Source: Eublepharis macularius (Eukaryota > Chordata > Lepidosauria > Squamata > Eublepharidae). Taken from it: a stretch of DNA of 64,000 nt. Position 1 is the stretch's first letter. Every line of letters begins with the position of its first letter. Where the stretch lies: NCBI RefSeq assembly GCF_028583425.1, contig NC_072792.1:16915676-16979675 (forward strand), read 5' to 3'. The notes below the pieces were generated by a model. It saw only the letters and a program-made list of their open reading frames with translations, searched no databases and was not told where the DNA came from. Made by a program: the position numbers and the translations under genes. Below are positions 22,250 to 34,813 of this stretch, piece by piece.

Positions 22250-22572
22250 AAGAACTGGACCTGGGGCTATGTCCACACTGGGATCCTTTAGTGCAGCTCG
22301 CTCATTACCTTTTCTGCATTCTGCTACAAGCGTTGCACACAATATTCAAGGAAGTGCTACACATCCCATAAAAATCCATCCCTACCGGCAAGACCTCGCT
22401 ATGTCACGGACCTACAGGCAAGACCTCGCTATGTGCCAGCCCAGCAGCGCTCACAGAAATTTCCAACCTTCTTCCTCTTCCAGCCTACCACACCTTCTCC
22501 CCTAAACATGGCAGGAAGACAAGGCAGTTGGTTTGGACATGAGTGCAAGAGCTATTAAGAATATTACTCAGA

Positions 22573-22690
22573 GGGCCAAGCTACACATGACGAATGACAC
22601 TTGAACAGCAAGTGTATTTCTCCCTGTTCACTTGCCCTCCACTAAATCCACTTGCCATTCAAGTGTCATTCGTCATGTGTAGCTTGGCCC
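22573..22690. mobile_element. 118-bp hairpin MITE, Harbinger-like
   Basis: Same arms and length as at 12844, but the loop region is in the opposite orientation (ctccctgttcacttgccctc). No clear 3-bp duplication remains. Confidence 0.85.
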
Positions 22691-25149
22691 TGAGACTCTC
22701 TCTATAGCAGAACACCCTCACTGCAGTTCCTGTTTTTATACACATTTCTATGCATTAATAAGGGAGGCTGGATCTGTTTCTAGGGCTTTTTTTTTAAATA
22801 ATATAATTTGTGATGACTTTGACAAGATTTGCTAAGGCAAAGAATCTTTAGCTATTTTGCAAAGTTTTAAAGAATCTTAACAGGAGTCATAAAAAAATTT
22901 ATCAGCAAGAGTTTGCGCCCTCTCTATAACGCATCCATAAATCTCATGCACCATAAGATTCATAAGCCCTGGGTGAGCCATTTCAAACAGTACATTAGCA
23001 GAGAAAGATGACGTCCACATGAGTCATTCGCAGCTTTCCCCCCAGCTTGTGTGCAAAGTTTGAACCATTAATTTTAAATTTAGACTATTTTTTTTTAAAA
23101 AACCTAAGGAACCAATATGTACACCCTAATCTGAGAAAGCTGCATGTGATACTTATGCTTGTCGTACAGCTAGAATTTTACCAGCTAGAGTGGGATTTCA
23201 GCACCATGACTGGTTGCCAGAACTGGAAATTTCAAAGCCGGAAACAAAGCCAGCAAAGACATGCTTGCTGTTAGTATATATAAAAGCGCTACGCACAGCA
23301 AGACTAGGCCATCTCAATGCTTCTGAATTTCACTCTGTACACACTCTGGGGTACCTTGTCTTCAGGTCTTTGCAAGCTTTGGGCTACTGAGGAACCAAGG
23401 GAGAAAGAACAATTTGGAAATCCCACCACCTAACCCAGGAAAAGCTTTCTTTCCAGCATTCTCTACGCTCTCTGGTTCCTGAGCATGCCGATTTCACCTC
23501 CCTCCTTCCCTCCCCTCCTTTAACGGTTTCTCTTATTATTCCATCTCTTCTGAGGCATTTTCAGACTGTGTTAGTTTGATTCATAATGGCCCTTTTTCTT
23601 TAATTTGCAAATCCTTCCAATCATGTATAGATCCTCCTCATATGCGCAGTTGGCATGTTATCTGAATGAGGCAATACACATATTTTGCGCACACATATTT
23701 TGCACATGTGTGAACTAGAACCCTAAAAAACCCAGAGGTAATTTTGCTGTGCATTCATATAGCATACATGTGTCGGCGCTGTTCAGACAGCATGGCAGAC
23801 TCATATATTGGGAGAACCTGCATGCAGGTGGAAGGTGCCTGGTTTGTGTGGGCATAATGTCTGAACAGGGCATTACAGATGTGGTAGATAGATGTGGTAG
23901 ACAGATCCTGAAGATTATCGACATCTACCGTTTTTAATTTTCATCCGCCCTTTAAAAAACTAGCTGTTGTGCACGATACAAAATTATATTAAAGGATGGA
24001 GTGAGCAGCTTAGTGTCCGCTATTTGTGGCACCAAAACCAGGAAGACAACATTGCGATGAGATCAGGAAAGAGGCACAGCCTAACTCCGTGGTGAGCTCG
24101 TGAACTCGTCTGATTCACCACCGAACTCTGTGATTTCTGCAGTTGTGTTTCCAGCGCAAGGCATAATTGGAAACAGCAGCTCACAGTATTGAATATGAGG
24201 GGAGAACATCTCCTGCTGTGTAAGTACTGACTGCGAATCAGATTTGCTGTCTTGTATGCAGTTTTGTTTTTTAAAAAAAGATGTCACAGAGGGAAAAGAT
24301 CCTCAATTGGATGGTGCATCCATGGCAGATGAAGAGGCGAGCAAATTAGCCGAGAAAAGTGGAGCAATGTTAAAAAATGTCTGAAACAGAGATCAAAAGT
24401 GAAGAGAAGGGTATTGTAAAGGAAATTATCAAGCAGACAAAAAAGGAGGATGAAAGAAAAAAGCTTTTTCCCCCCCCTTTTTTTTTTACAAAAGAGAAAA
24501 ACAACCAATGTGTCTAACCCGCTTGGTCTTACCATGTAACTGTAGAAATAGCCTTATTATCTGCTCACAGTGTGAAGCCAAACAGTCTTTTCTATATTGA
24601 AGGCAATAATTCACAAAGTTGCCTTCTGATGTGGTTTCGTTCTGTGCCCAAAGTCCGTAAGAATCCTTTGACCTTCAATGGAGCTCTGAATCCCACTTTG
24701 GCTAAACCAGACGGCATAAAGAATAGAGGTGTATCTATAGCCGCACAGTGAAAAGAATGGTTTAACAGCAATTTCCCCCTTCCAGAGAACTTTGAGGACT
24801 GTGGCCCTGTGAAAGGAGTAGGATTTCTAGCACAGAATTGCCAGCACTCCCAGAAATATAGCAGCTCTAGATGATACATTTCTACACGTGCATGCATTGA
24901 TTTAAATGTGCTCCGTGCGCTTACACAGCTGCTACGCGGGGAGGGAGAGCTCCTGCCTCCCCCCCAAGCTGCTTTCCTTCAAGAAAACAGCACATGGGGA
25001 GGAGTTTGTTTGCCAGTTTTGCTGCTCCACATAAATCTGTGCACAGATTCTCCAACTCTGAGCCCATTTCAGCTCTCTTTTTTTTAAAAAGGAAGGCGGT
25101 CCCCGGCTGCAGCTGCCCTGTGACTGTGCAGAGCACACTCCCAGGGCCG
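22691..25149. other. Unassigned intronic sequence, 2.4 kb
   Basis: Mostly unique sequence with one inverted-repeat element listed separately at 23771. A C8/T10 run lies near 24472. No exon-like reading frame. Confidence 0.45.
23771..23871. repeat. Inverted-repeat element (about 100 bp)
   Basis: GCGCTGTTCAGACAGCATG on the left mirrors CATAATGTCTGAACAGGGC on the right. The centre holds the palindrome 'cctgcatgcagg'. Confidence 0.55.
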
Positions 25150-25522
25150 TGCAATGACATCACTTCCTAAGTGATGTCATCATCCCACGCTTCACAGCGG
25201 GCCGAATTTGGCCTGTTTGGGGCCCAGATCAGCCCGCCGCAAAGTGCAGGCGGAGGTGGGAGCGCTCCCATGCTTTGCGGCGGGCTGATTTCAGCCCCGA
25301 ATGGGCCCGATTCAGCCCACATGGGGCCCATATCGACCCGCTGCAAAGCACAGGAGCACTCCCGGGACAGCGCGATGATGACACTCCCAGGAGTGATGTC
25401 ATCATGCTGCCCTAGGAGTGCACCCAAGAGGCTCATTCCCAACACCTTTCCCCCCACCAGCTAGGAGGGTGGTGGCTGGGAGCGGGAGCAGGGATCCCCA
25501 TCCAGGGGACTTGGGATCCCTA
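25150..25522 (-). mobile_element. GC-rich element related to the one at 34814
   Basis: The right end (ggatccccatccaggggact, tgggatcccta) is the complement of the left end of the element at 34814, and both interiors have 'tgatgtcatcatgc', 'gcaaagcacaggagcactcc' and 'gggcccga'-type blocks. It contains inverted repeats (gcagcgcgatgatgacactc ... gtgatgtcatcatgctgccc region). The left boundary is not resolved. Confidence 0.6.
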
Positions 25523-26244
25523 TGTCCTCTTTCCCAGCATTCCGTGAAGGAAGCCTTAAGAATCTAGTAGAAAACGAATACAGGTTTGCTGGATAGATAT
25601 ACCCATGAGGTTGGATCCCAACGAAATTGGCAATCTCCACCAATTCTCCGTTCCCATTGCAGACTGCCTTCATGTCATTCCTCTGGGTCCTGCGCCCTCC
25701 AAGAGCTGCATTTTGTGGAGATCGGTGGGCTGCAGTGGGAAGGGGGAGGCATGTGAAGTATCATTCCACCACTAGAGAATTGAGTCTGGATCCAACCTAA
25801 AGACAAGAACAGTTGTCACTATTCTCTGTTCCAAAGTCATAAAACCAACCAAAGAAGTGCAATGGAGAAAAAGTATCTATTGGCTATAGGATGGCCAATT
25901 CTCTGATGAACAAAGGGGTTACTGCTTGTTAAGGAACAGTCAGGAGAGGAATTGTGTGAGTGGAGTTTTTGTTCTGCCATCCAACAACAACAAAAAGCTA
26001 CTTACAGTTAAGAGGTGGCTATGGATATGTGGTTGCCTGTACTCAATCACCTCTTTGTGAACATGTATTAATTCACTTTACAAGCTTCATTATGCTTCGG
26101 TTTGTGTGCTTCAGCCAGACAAGACAACTATTCAGATATCAAACAAAATATCTTTGCTTTTTGGGGGGGGGATGTTAATGAAGTGGTAAATTGTTGCAGA
26201 TGGTACCTACAATGGTTTGGCAGAATCTGAGGAATTTGTCAAAT
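25523..26244. other. Unassigned intronic sequence
   Basis: Nothing recognised. Confidence 0.5.
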
Positions 26245-26271
26245 GACAGACAGACAGACAGACAGACAGAT
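26245..26271. repeat. (ACAG)n microsatellite
   Basis: About seven ACAG units. Confidence 0.9.
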
Positions 26272-26363
26272 GTAAGTATTAAAAGAACCACTAACGAATT
26301 ACAACCCAAACCCAAGGGTCTAGGATGGGATTATCTTGAAATTGTCTAATAAATACATGACAT

Positions 26364-26776
26364 CAGGGCCCATTTTGAGGGGGAACGCACAGGACCGCAG
26401 TTCCGGCAGTTCCCCAAAGAGGTCAGGTGACCCCGCCATTTTGGGCATCTTTCAGCCCGGATTGGGGCCAAAACGGCCCGGATTGGGCATCTGACAGGTG
26501 ACAGATCACTTTCCTACTCAGCAGCAGCTCAATCCTGACCATTTTGGGCCCCTTTTCAGCCATTTTCAGCCCCTTTTTTGCCATTTGGGGCCCAATTTCG
26601 GCCATGAATGGCCAGGATTGGGTCCAAAACAGCCAGGATATGTGATATCAGGGGGTGTGGCATATGCAAATCAGTTATGCTAATGACACACTTCTGTTGG
26701 TGTCAAGGGGTGTGGCATATGCTAATGAGTTATGCTAATGAGGTTCCCCCGCTCTTTTTCTACGAAATGACCCCTG
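26364..26776 (+). mobile_element. hAT-like MITE family B (413 bp)
   Basis: Ends CAGGGCCCATTTTGAG and TACGAAATGACCCCTG; perfect duplication CATGACAT (26356-26363 and 26777-26784). It is longer than the copy at 18661 because it keeps 'ctgacaggtgacagatcact' and neighbouring blocks. Confidence 0.92.
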
Positions 26777-26821
26777 CATGACATATATAGAATTTCCCCA
26801 AACCACTCAAGCCTGTGTGAG

Positions 26822-27020
26822 TGTGTAAGGTGCTGTCATGTTGCAACCAACTTACAGCAACCTCTTATCAGTTTTCAAGGCAAGAGGCAAACACAGGTGG
26901 TTCGTCACTGCTTGTCTCTGTATAACAACCCTGAACTTCTTAGGTGGTCCCCCATCCAAGTACTAACCAACCCTGACCCTGTTTAGCTTTCAAGAGATGA
27001 TGAGGTTGGGCAAACTTGGA
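26822..27020 (-). repeat. 5S-rRNA-derived SINE
   Basis: Read on the minus strand it has 'gtttgcccaacctcatcatc', 'gctaaacagggtcagggttg', 'gttagtacttggatggggga', then the LINE-like tail. Diverged. Confidence 0.8.
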
Positions 27021-28499
27021 CCTAGATACTGCCTGAAGTCGCACCAAGAGCTATGGTAACATCCTTGCTAAGGGGAGCGAACTATAAACAGTCTTGCAGA
27101 GTTATTTCCAGGAGAACTGGGATAATGTATGTTATTTGCTTTCCACGCTCCAAGGCACTATAAACGCTGGGTGTTATTATAATCATCAGAACCCAGCAAG
27201 TTAGTTCTACCACATTGTGAACTGAAGATAATTATGGCCCTAGCATAATAGAATAATTATCAGGAAATCTTCTGCTCGTCTGTCAATAGTACCCCTCCAT
27301 AGACTGTCAACCGACTGTAAGTAACCTCTTGGTGGTCAACACATTTTTTATCTGAATGTTAAATGCTTTGCAAATAGGCTACAAGCTGAAGGCACTAAGA
27401 ATACCGGTATGCAACATCCTTTCTCTTTATCAAGCTGAGTGTTCGCTAGTAGAAATATACACAGGGGATTTATATGTATTAATATTCTCTAGTATGATAA
27501 CTTGTGCTTACGGAAAGCTAGCCAGAGACAAGAGCCTTTCCCTGATGTGCTAGCTTTCAATAACAAGCCTTTGATGGGGATACGGGTGAAATACCCCAGC
27601 ACCCGTATCTGGGCATAGTGGCCTCTATCGTACCACTCAGCTCAGCAATCTTTGAAGCTTCCCTCTAACCAAAGTGGGGCTCGGAATACTCCTTAGGTTG
27701 GAGACAGACATCAGCCTTCGCTGAGCAGCAGGATATATGCTCCTATGATGCAAGCGTTTTGCTAATTTGGCCGATTAATGATGCATTTTCTACCAGTAAT
27801 GTCCCTCATCCAATTAGAATTACATTCTCAGGAATTGTAGACCTGGTTTAAGGGATTCTCTCTGTCAAACTACAAACAGAGAGGACAAAGGACACCCTTT
27901 TAGAGGCTACTGAAAATCTCCCTTGCTGACCAAGGACATAGGAGGTATGGAAATGAATTTCCTTCCTCCGTCCTTTCTGGCCACTAGGATCCTAATCTGG
28001 ATCAGAGATAAAGGCCTATTTTGCCCCAAAAACAGCAAAGAGGGGACTAAACCCCGTGCACACACACAGGAGCTCTGAGCTAGATTAATTCGTTTCAGGA
28101 CGTTTCTTCCAGCCCGTATCTAGCATAACTTGCTTTCACTATTCATTGAAGAACAGGCAGGCCTGATCGGAGAAAATAAAAACCGGCAGGTTGTCTATAA
28201 TGAGGAGGAGAGGGAGACTGGGACAATTAAAGGCCAAGGCCTGGCTGTTTGGCTGCCCCACAAAGTGGCACAGGGGCGTCTTAGCTGTTCCCCTGCAAAG
28301 ACTGAGACTAGAGCCATTCCTTCTTTCCCTAAAGGCTCCAGAGAAAGAGATATGTGAAGATACTGCCGGGAAATAGAAGCTGAAAGCAGAGTGTAGCCAC
28401 AGGCACTGTAGCAATTCTCAAAAAAATGTCCCAGTGACATACATAAGGTAACCAAGTGCCTGAAGGGAAACTTCCACCCTTGTTCCAGAGAGCAGTAAG
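27021..28499. other. Unassigned intronic sequence
   Basis: Unique-looking sequence of 1.5 kb. Short ORFs here have no recognisable product. Confidence 0.45.
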
Positions 28500-28655
28500 A
28501 ATTCCAGGGGGATGGGGACAACGTTGCTGAAGTTTTGACATCACTTCTGGGTAACGATCTGGATGTGTCATCGCTACTTCCCATTGCTCTAGGAACTGAC
28601 CAAATCTCTATGGAATTTACCATAGAGTTTTGGGAATTTCTAGAGCATTGTGTGT
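28500..28655. repeat. CTCTAGGAATT palindromic element
   Basis: Contains 'gctctaggaactgaccaaat', 'ctctatggaatttaccatag' and 'tgggaatttctagagca', arms of about 35 bases, plus 'gacatcacttctgggtaacg', which links it to the locus at 2344. Confidence 0.6.
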
Positions 28656-28667
28656 TAGAGAACAAGA

Positions 28668-28775
28668 TGCCATGTTAGTCTGTCTGCAGCAATGGAAAAA
28701 AGCAAGCCTCGAGTAGAATCTATAAGACTAAGGTATGAGCTTTTGTGAGCCACAGCTCACTTCTTCAGATACATA
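28668..28775 (-). repeat. Tail of the 10748-type retroelement
   Basis: On the minus strand: 'tctgaagaagtgagctgtgg', 'ctcacaaaagctcatacctt', then 'agactaacatggcatcttgt'. Same tail as at 10748 and 37800. Confidence 0.55.
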
Positions 28776-29497
28776 TGAGAGAGACAGAGAGAGACAGAGC
28801 GAGAGATCGCTTCCAGGTCAACCACGCTTTACCCTCCAAGCCTCACCCCAAACAGCTCTCAGGGGGCATGCACATGGGTCTGCCACCCCTAGATGTACAA
28901 TGCTATCCTATGCATCATTGCTTCCGTCTAAACTCAGTTTCAATACACCTAGACTGGAGTAATTGTGCACAGGGTTGTTCTGTTAATTGTTTGTATCCAG
29001 AAGTCAAAGGAAATTTCCTGTGGATAATAGTTACCCTTCTGATGTTAACAAACAAGGTGTTTTCAGCTGGGATTTTGATTCACTGCATTTTTTTTTAGAT
29101 ATTTACACCCCACTTACAGACTGAATACACATCCCTAATGGCTCACATGTCAGATACCAGATGTCACTGGATAGTAAATCAATCTGTTATTTTTTTTCAA
29201 AAAAATGCAATGTTGGTGGAAGATCCTTGATAATAACCTCACCAAATAGGCTAAGAACTGCCTCTTACCCTCCCATATTAATAGAACAAAACAGTTCTGT
29301 ATGTATCCTGCCAGTCCAATCACTTGTACCACACTTTCCCCCTTTACTGAAACTGTAATGCAGCTGAGCAGGTGACATATTTGTATCTTTTGCTCCTTTC
29401 GTTTTATCCTAATCCTTTTTAAAAAATGCTTGTAAAATGCTCTGTAGTTGCAAAGGTCTAAGTTGATGTTGTTCCTAAATGCATCTATAAGTAGGTT

Positions 29498-29722
29498 GGG
29501 ACTCATCCTGACCTGGAAGGCCCAGGCTATCCAGATCTCATTAGATATCGGACACTAAGCAGGGTCAGCCCTGGATACTACTTGGATGGGAAACCCCCAA
29601 GGAAATCTATGGTTGCTTTGCAGAGGGAGGCAATGGCAAACCACCTCTGAATACATTTTCCCCTGAAAACTCTATGGGGTCGCCATAAGTCAACTGAGAT
29701 TTTAAATGTCACCAAAACATCA
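29498..29722 (+). repeat. 5S-rRNA-derived SINE
   Basis: The head is 'ccagatctcattagatatcg', 'cactaagcagggtcagccct', 'ggatactacttggatgggaa'; the body is 'gaggcaatggcaaaccacct' and the tail is 'ggggtcgccataagtcaact'. Confidence 0.85.
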
Positions 29723-29961
29723 CAGCTGATATGGATTGCAAATGGACCAGTGCTTTCTTAAAGTCATCCATATAGTGATTATTTTCTGGACAGTGACAAT
29801 GTAAGCAAGTAAGATGAACCCTTCAGGATTATCAGAAGATCCTTCTAGCTGAGTATCTTGGTTATAACAGTGGACAGCCAGTAAGACACTCACAAGAACG
29901 GCATGAAGTCAACACCCAACACAACATCCGGTACACTGAAGAATACTTCCTCTGAAAGCTG

Positions 29962-30112
29962 ATTCCGCACACGTTGTATAATGCACTTTCAATGCACTTG
30001 AGCAATCATTTGGAAGTGGATTTTTTGTTTCACACATGAAAAATTCAGTTCCAAATGACCTCTAAAGAGGATTGGAAGTGCATTATCCAACGTGTGCGGA
30101 ATGTGGATGTTC
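29962..30112. mobile_element. Hairpin MITE (ATTCCGCACACGTTG type)
   Basis: The outer arms ATTCCGCACACGTTGTATAA and TTATCCAACGTGTGCGGAAT are near-perfect complements. The inner parts (tgcactttcaatgcact, 'cacttccaatcctcttt') are partly paired. The element at 58820 shares 'ctttcaatgcac' and 'gtgcactatccaac'. Confidence 0.75.
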
Positions 30113-31180
30113 CATTGTTATCATGACCTGCTGATAAGCTATGAATTTGTTTAACCCTTTTAGAAGGTATTCAGATGATAAAGCATCTACACTTCTCGTC
30201 CGTGTGAATTTCAAACAATAATCACTCGCTTCTTCTACCGGTCAAGCAATCTAGTTCAAGGATCATTGCCAGCTGGAGTTGTCAACTTTTTAACCAGCCC
30301 TGCCTCTATGCCTTTGACAGAAGCCATCGCTGCAGATGTTAGCCAATGACATTTATTTCCATGGCATGAAAAGCTTCACTGGGATGTTTTGCACATGGGG
30401 TTGTTTTTCTTTTGTGGTCATCTGGTAGCTCTGCTCAGAATACTTTAGCAGCCTTATTACTATAAGTGATCACATAACAAGGGTGCTGCAAATACTAAGC
30501 CACTGTTCATATGTTACTTAAAGAAAGCAGCAAAGAAGTTTCTTTTCTCTATTAAACATGTGTGCATCAGACCTCTGTGTTGACAGCTAATCGTGTAGGG
30601 ACTTTAGCCCTTTTCAGACATTACATCCACACATACCAGGATCCCATTCCTGTTGGTTGCGATGAATGTAAAGTTCTCTAGTTTTCTGCAATTTCTCTGC
30701 CCCATCTTTTCAAAACATGGAAATCACACAATTGGGGCCTCTGAGCTACCAGGCACAGAGGCCACATCTCACATGTTCTTTAAAGAACCTGGGAGAGTGG
30801 AGGAGACTTCTGACACTCGTAACACATGAACCAGGGCCCGTATGAAATACAGTCCATAATTTTCAAACAAGACTTGCAGTATATAGGAGGGGGGGTACTC
30901 CACCATAATAAACAGATCTAGCATGCAAGCTCTTACGGATTGAGGAGCAGTGCCCTCAATCGTATATATAATGGTGGTTCCAGATGACATTGGTAATAAT
31001 CTGCTGTTCTCCCAATCTTTCCCTGTTATTTTTCTAGAAGTTGTTCCATTGCGACTTTTTCCTATTGTTATAGAAAAGAACTGCAATTTCTGTAGACTAG
31101 ACTGTCTTTGCAGCACTGGTTGATCCTTTCTGTTCTTTGCAACTTCCTGACCTCTTACTTGTCACTTCTAAGCAACAGTC

Positions 31181-31186
<6 letters not shown>
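30113..31186. other. Unassigned intronic sequence
   Basis: Nothing recognised. Confidence 0.5.

Positions 31187-31222
<36 letters not shown>
31187..31222. repeat. (CT)n microsatellite
   Basis: About 18 CT units directly abut the MITE at 31223. Confidence 0.95.
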
Positions 31223-31224
<2 letters not shown>

Positions 31225-31663
31225 GAGGGGGGGGGTCATTTCGTAGAAAAAGAGCTGCAGGAACTCATTAGCATAACTCATTAGCATATGCCATGCCCCT
31301 TGACATCACCGGAAGTGTGTCATGAGCATACTTGATTTGCATATGCCACACCCCCTGACATCCCCTATCCTGGCTGTTTTGGACCCAATCCTGGCCATTC
31401 AGGGCCGAAATTGGTCCCAAAATGGCAAAAAGGGCTGAAAATGGCCGAAAAGGGGCCAAAAATGGTCAGAATTGGGCCGGTGCTGAGCAGGAGAGTGATC
31501 TTCCACCCATCAGAGGCCCAATCCTGGACATTTGGGGCCCAATCCAGGCCGAAACGGGCCCAAAATGGCTGAAAATCAGGTCGGTGGTGCCAGCAGACTT
31601 GTGACCTCTTTGGAGAACTACCAGAACTGCGTTCCTGCGCGTTCCCCCTCAAAATGAGCCCTG
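31223..31663 (-). mobile_element. hAT-like MITE family B, reverse orientation
   Basis: It opens with 'gggtcatttcgtagaaaaag' and closes 'ccctcaaaatgagccctg', the reverse of the copy at 26364. It lies between a (CT)n and a (TA)n run, so no duplication can be read with confidence. Confidence 0.88.
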
Positions 31664-33273
31664 TATATATATATAATAGGCACAGTGACATCTTTAAGAA
31701 TTAGCACTCTTTCTCTGCTTTTGTTTTCTGAGAGGAAAATCTGAATTTGAGAGGGAGAGTTTTAAGTTTCTAATGAGCTAACGGAAAACTGGGTGAAGCT
31801 AGGGCTGCACAAACTCTTTCCCAGAAATTGGATGCAGGCTGATTTCTTGATTAATAGCAGTGGAGGGATAAGAAAGCAGTGACAGAAGTAGTTGTGCCAT
31901 TTTTTTAAAAAAAGACTTGGAGAGATGTCTCTGCTGAGGTTGGTGAACGGCAGATAGACTGCTGTGTGCAGAACAGAACCGCTCCCTTGGGGACCGAAAA
32001 TTCCACAAGGTTGAAAATTTCAACGGTGCTATCTTTAAACACATGCGGAGGTGGTGTTATCATTCCACAAGTATCCATGTAAAGAAAAGGAATGACGGGG
32101 CAATATTTAAAAAGTTGTCATGCAGAATCATTTGGGTTCTTTTCTATTCAGAAATGTGAATCATGATAGAACTGTTTCTGGATTTCCGGGAATGTTCAAG
32201 AGATTTATCTCCATGAGGCTTGGAGAAAGAAAATTCACAGCAAGATCAAAAGGGCTGTTCAGCATTAAACTGCAAAACAGTTTGCCCTTTTTAAAGCAAA
32301 CAGATTTGTGCCTTTGGTATGAATGCCAAATACACACAGGCCCATTTATTTGGTATTCATTTGAGTAATAGTTCAGTTCAAAAAGTTACTATTACCAGTC
32401 ACAAAACCTATTCCCCACTCAACCGCAAATCCCACTGATTTCAATATTACTTTCTACCTACTGAAGTGTACTTAACATAATATTTTGTATATATATGGCA
32501 CTTTTTTTCTCCTCAAAGAGCTTCACGTATATTTTCTCAATAATCCTTACAACAGGCATATGAGGTTAGGAGAAATTATTTTCTCCCCAGATTACAGATA
32601 TGAGTCTAAGGATGAGCGATAGCAGCTTAAATAAGACTCCCATTGAGTTCAAGGCTGAAGTGAGATTTTAATGGATTTTTATGTGTGTGGCTCACAGTCA
32701 TTCTTTTTACCACTTAGCTACACTAGGATTTAGGTTCGCCAGCTGGTTAGTGTAGAAATTGTTACCTTCCGGTCTGGGCACTCCACCAATTAAATCAGGA
32801 GTGAAGCTGGACCAGCCGGTATCAAAAGAGGCACATATATAATTAGTATTGCAGCGCATCTGTAATGCAGTAAGAACATTTTTGGCAGCAAGAAGCCCTC
32901 TTGGTACCTGCCTCACGTGCTGCCTTTAGAATACTCGCAGACATTCTGAATGCTGACAAAATGAAATAGGGAAAAGCTCACATTACAATTACCTTGTTAG
33001 ATGATCAGCTACACCTGGAGAAATCCAGCACCAACCAAATTGAAATCCTCACAAAAGAATTGCAATAAGATACTGCAGAGGTCGGTCAGCAGTATAGGGG
33101 TGGGAGAAAGGAGATGAGAAGTGGGGGGACAAATTTCCGAAAGTGATTTGCTAACCAGTGAAATCTGGCAAGAATGAGACCAGGCCTTCCCTTGTTCTCA
33201 CTGTGTGGCATGAGAGACTGACATGGTGGGTGGCAGGATGTGGCCTCCCTCCACCTCTGAGGCGACCTCGGAG
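31664..33273. other. Unassigned intronic sequence with a possible old SINE
   Basis: Mostly unique. At about 32490-32605, 'agagcttcacgtatattttc', 'tcaataatccttacaacagg' and 'attacagatatgag' recall a MIR/CORE-SINE in reverse orientation, heavily decayed. Confidence 0.35.
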
Positions 33274-33451
33274 AGGGTTGCCAGGTCCTGGTTGGGAAAT
33301 TTTTGGAGATATTGGGGGTGGGTGGAGATATTGGAGGCGATAGGCCTTGGCAAGATATATTGCCTCATAATCCACCCTCCAAGGCACTGAACTGATCCTA
33401 GAGATCAGTTGTAATTCCAGGAGATCTTCAGCCACCACCCGGAGCCTGGGA
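33274..33451 (+). mobile_element. YAGGGTTGCC hAT-like MITE, internally deleted
   Basis: Begins 'agggttgccaggtcctggtt' and ends near 'gccaccacccggagcctggg'. The central 'cagccattttc' block is lost. Confidence 0.75.
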
Positions 33452-33514
33452 CTGTGGGGTGGAATTCTGTCCAATCCTAACCTTCGTCTTTCTTTTGGGG
33501 GGCTCAGCTACACA

Positions 33515-33746
33515 TAGAGTTGCCAGCCTCCAGGTAGTGGCTGGAGATCCCCCGGAATATTTACAACTGGCCACCAAGCCTCAGAGATCATTTCACCTGC
33601 AGAAAATGGCTGCTTTGGTGGGTAGACTCTATGGAATTATGCCACGCCAAGATCCTTTCCCTCCTCAAACCCCACTTTCTCCAGGTTTCTCCAGGTTTCA
33701 CCCCCCAGATCTCCAGGAATTTCCCAAGTTGGAGCTGGCAACCCTA
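33515..33746 (-). mobile_element. YAGGGTTGCC hAT-like MITE with perfect duplication
   Basis: Ends TAGAGTTGCCAGCCTCCAGG and GGAGCTGGCAACCCTA. The 8-bp duplication GCTACACA is perfect (33507-33514 and 33747-33754). This copy and those at 4599 and 34089 define the family ends as YAGGGTTGCC/GGCAACCCTR. Confidence 0.92.
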
Positions 33747-33869
33747 GCTACACACTGCAATATCTTGTACATTTTAAATGACATCCCACCCCTCCTTGCC
33801 CACTGAGCGGCCAGGATTGATTTAATGAGGAGGAGAAAGATGCATGGAAAGACAGAGAGTGAAAGATGG

Positions 33870-34419
33870 GAGGCTTCTACAGGTTTCACAGGTGGGGCCT
33901 GGGGTTCTCCTGGGATTACTGTTGATCTTTAGAGTAAAGAGATCTATTCTCTTGGCAGTTTCAAAGGATCGCAGGCAGATTTGCCTACCTCAAGGCAATA
34001 TCTGGAAATTTCCCAGAATTCTAATCTTCAGAACAAACCAGAGAGATCAGTTCTTCAGGAGAAAATGGCTGCTTGGAGGCATTATAGCTAGGCTTGCCAG
34101 GTCCAGGTTCAGAAATTCCTGGAGATTTGGGGGGTGTAGCATGGAGAGGGCGGAGTTTGGGGAGGGGAGGAGCCTCTCACTGGGGTATGATACCATAGAG
34201 TTCACCTTTCAGAGCAGGCACTTTCTCCAGGGGAACTGGTCTCTATTGCCTGGAGATCAGTTGTAATTCCGGGAGATCTCCAGCTACCACCTGGAGGCTG
34301 GCAACCCTGACTATAGCCCACGGAGCTCCTGCTCCTCCCCAAACCCAGCTTTCTTCAGCATCCAGTCCCCAAATCTCCAAGAACTGCCCAACCAATCCAA
34401 CCCTGAGCTCCCTCCCCAA
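33870..34419 (-). mobile_element. YAGGGTTGCC MITE, interrupted by a second copy
   Basis: The left part runs to 34088 (cagttcttcaggagaaaatg, 'gctgcttggaggcattatag') and the right part resumes at 34310 (cccaaacccagctttcttca, 'ccaaatctccaagaactgcc'). The joined order matches uninterrupted minus-orientation copies. The outer ends are decayed. Confidence 0.75.
34089..34309 (+). mobile_element. YAGGGTTGCC MITE nested in another copy
   Basis: Ends TAGGCTTGCCAGGTCCAGG and GGAGGCTGGCAACCCTG. The duplicated target ATTATAGC (34081-34088) against ACTATAGC (34310-34317) matches at 7 of 8 positions and belongs to the host copy's 'gcattata' region. Confidence 0.9.
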
Positions 34420-34472
34420 GCATCACTCCCAGGAAAAGTATTCTCCACTGTTACTGAAAACCCCACAGTGGT

Positions 34473-34598
<126 letters not shown>

Positions 34599-34813
34599 CT
34601 CTTCTCCTACACCCCTTCACAAAGCAACCCTGCCAGCAAAAATTTTAAACGCAAAAACAATGCTTAAAAAGAACAGAAGAAATTTATGTGGACTGAGGCA
34701 TAGTTCACAGACAGGCAGTGGTGGCGATCTCAAGTCTCTAGTATAGCTTTTTGCTTTAAAGGAAATTTCTCCAGCCCGTGTATGTGCATGTGTATACTTG
34801 CATGTGGTGCATA

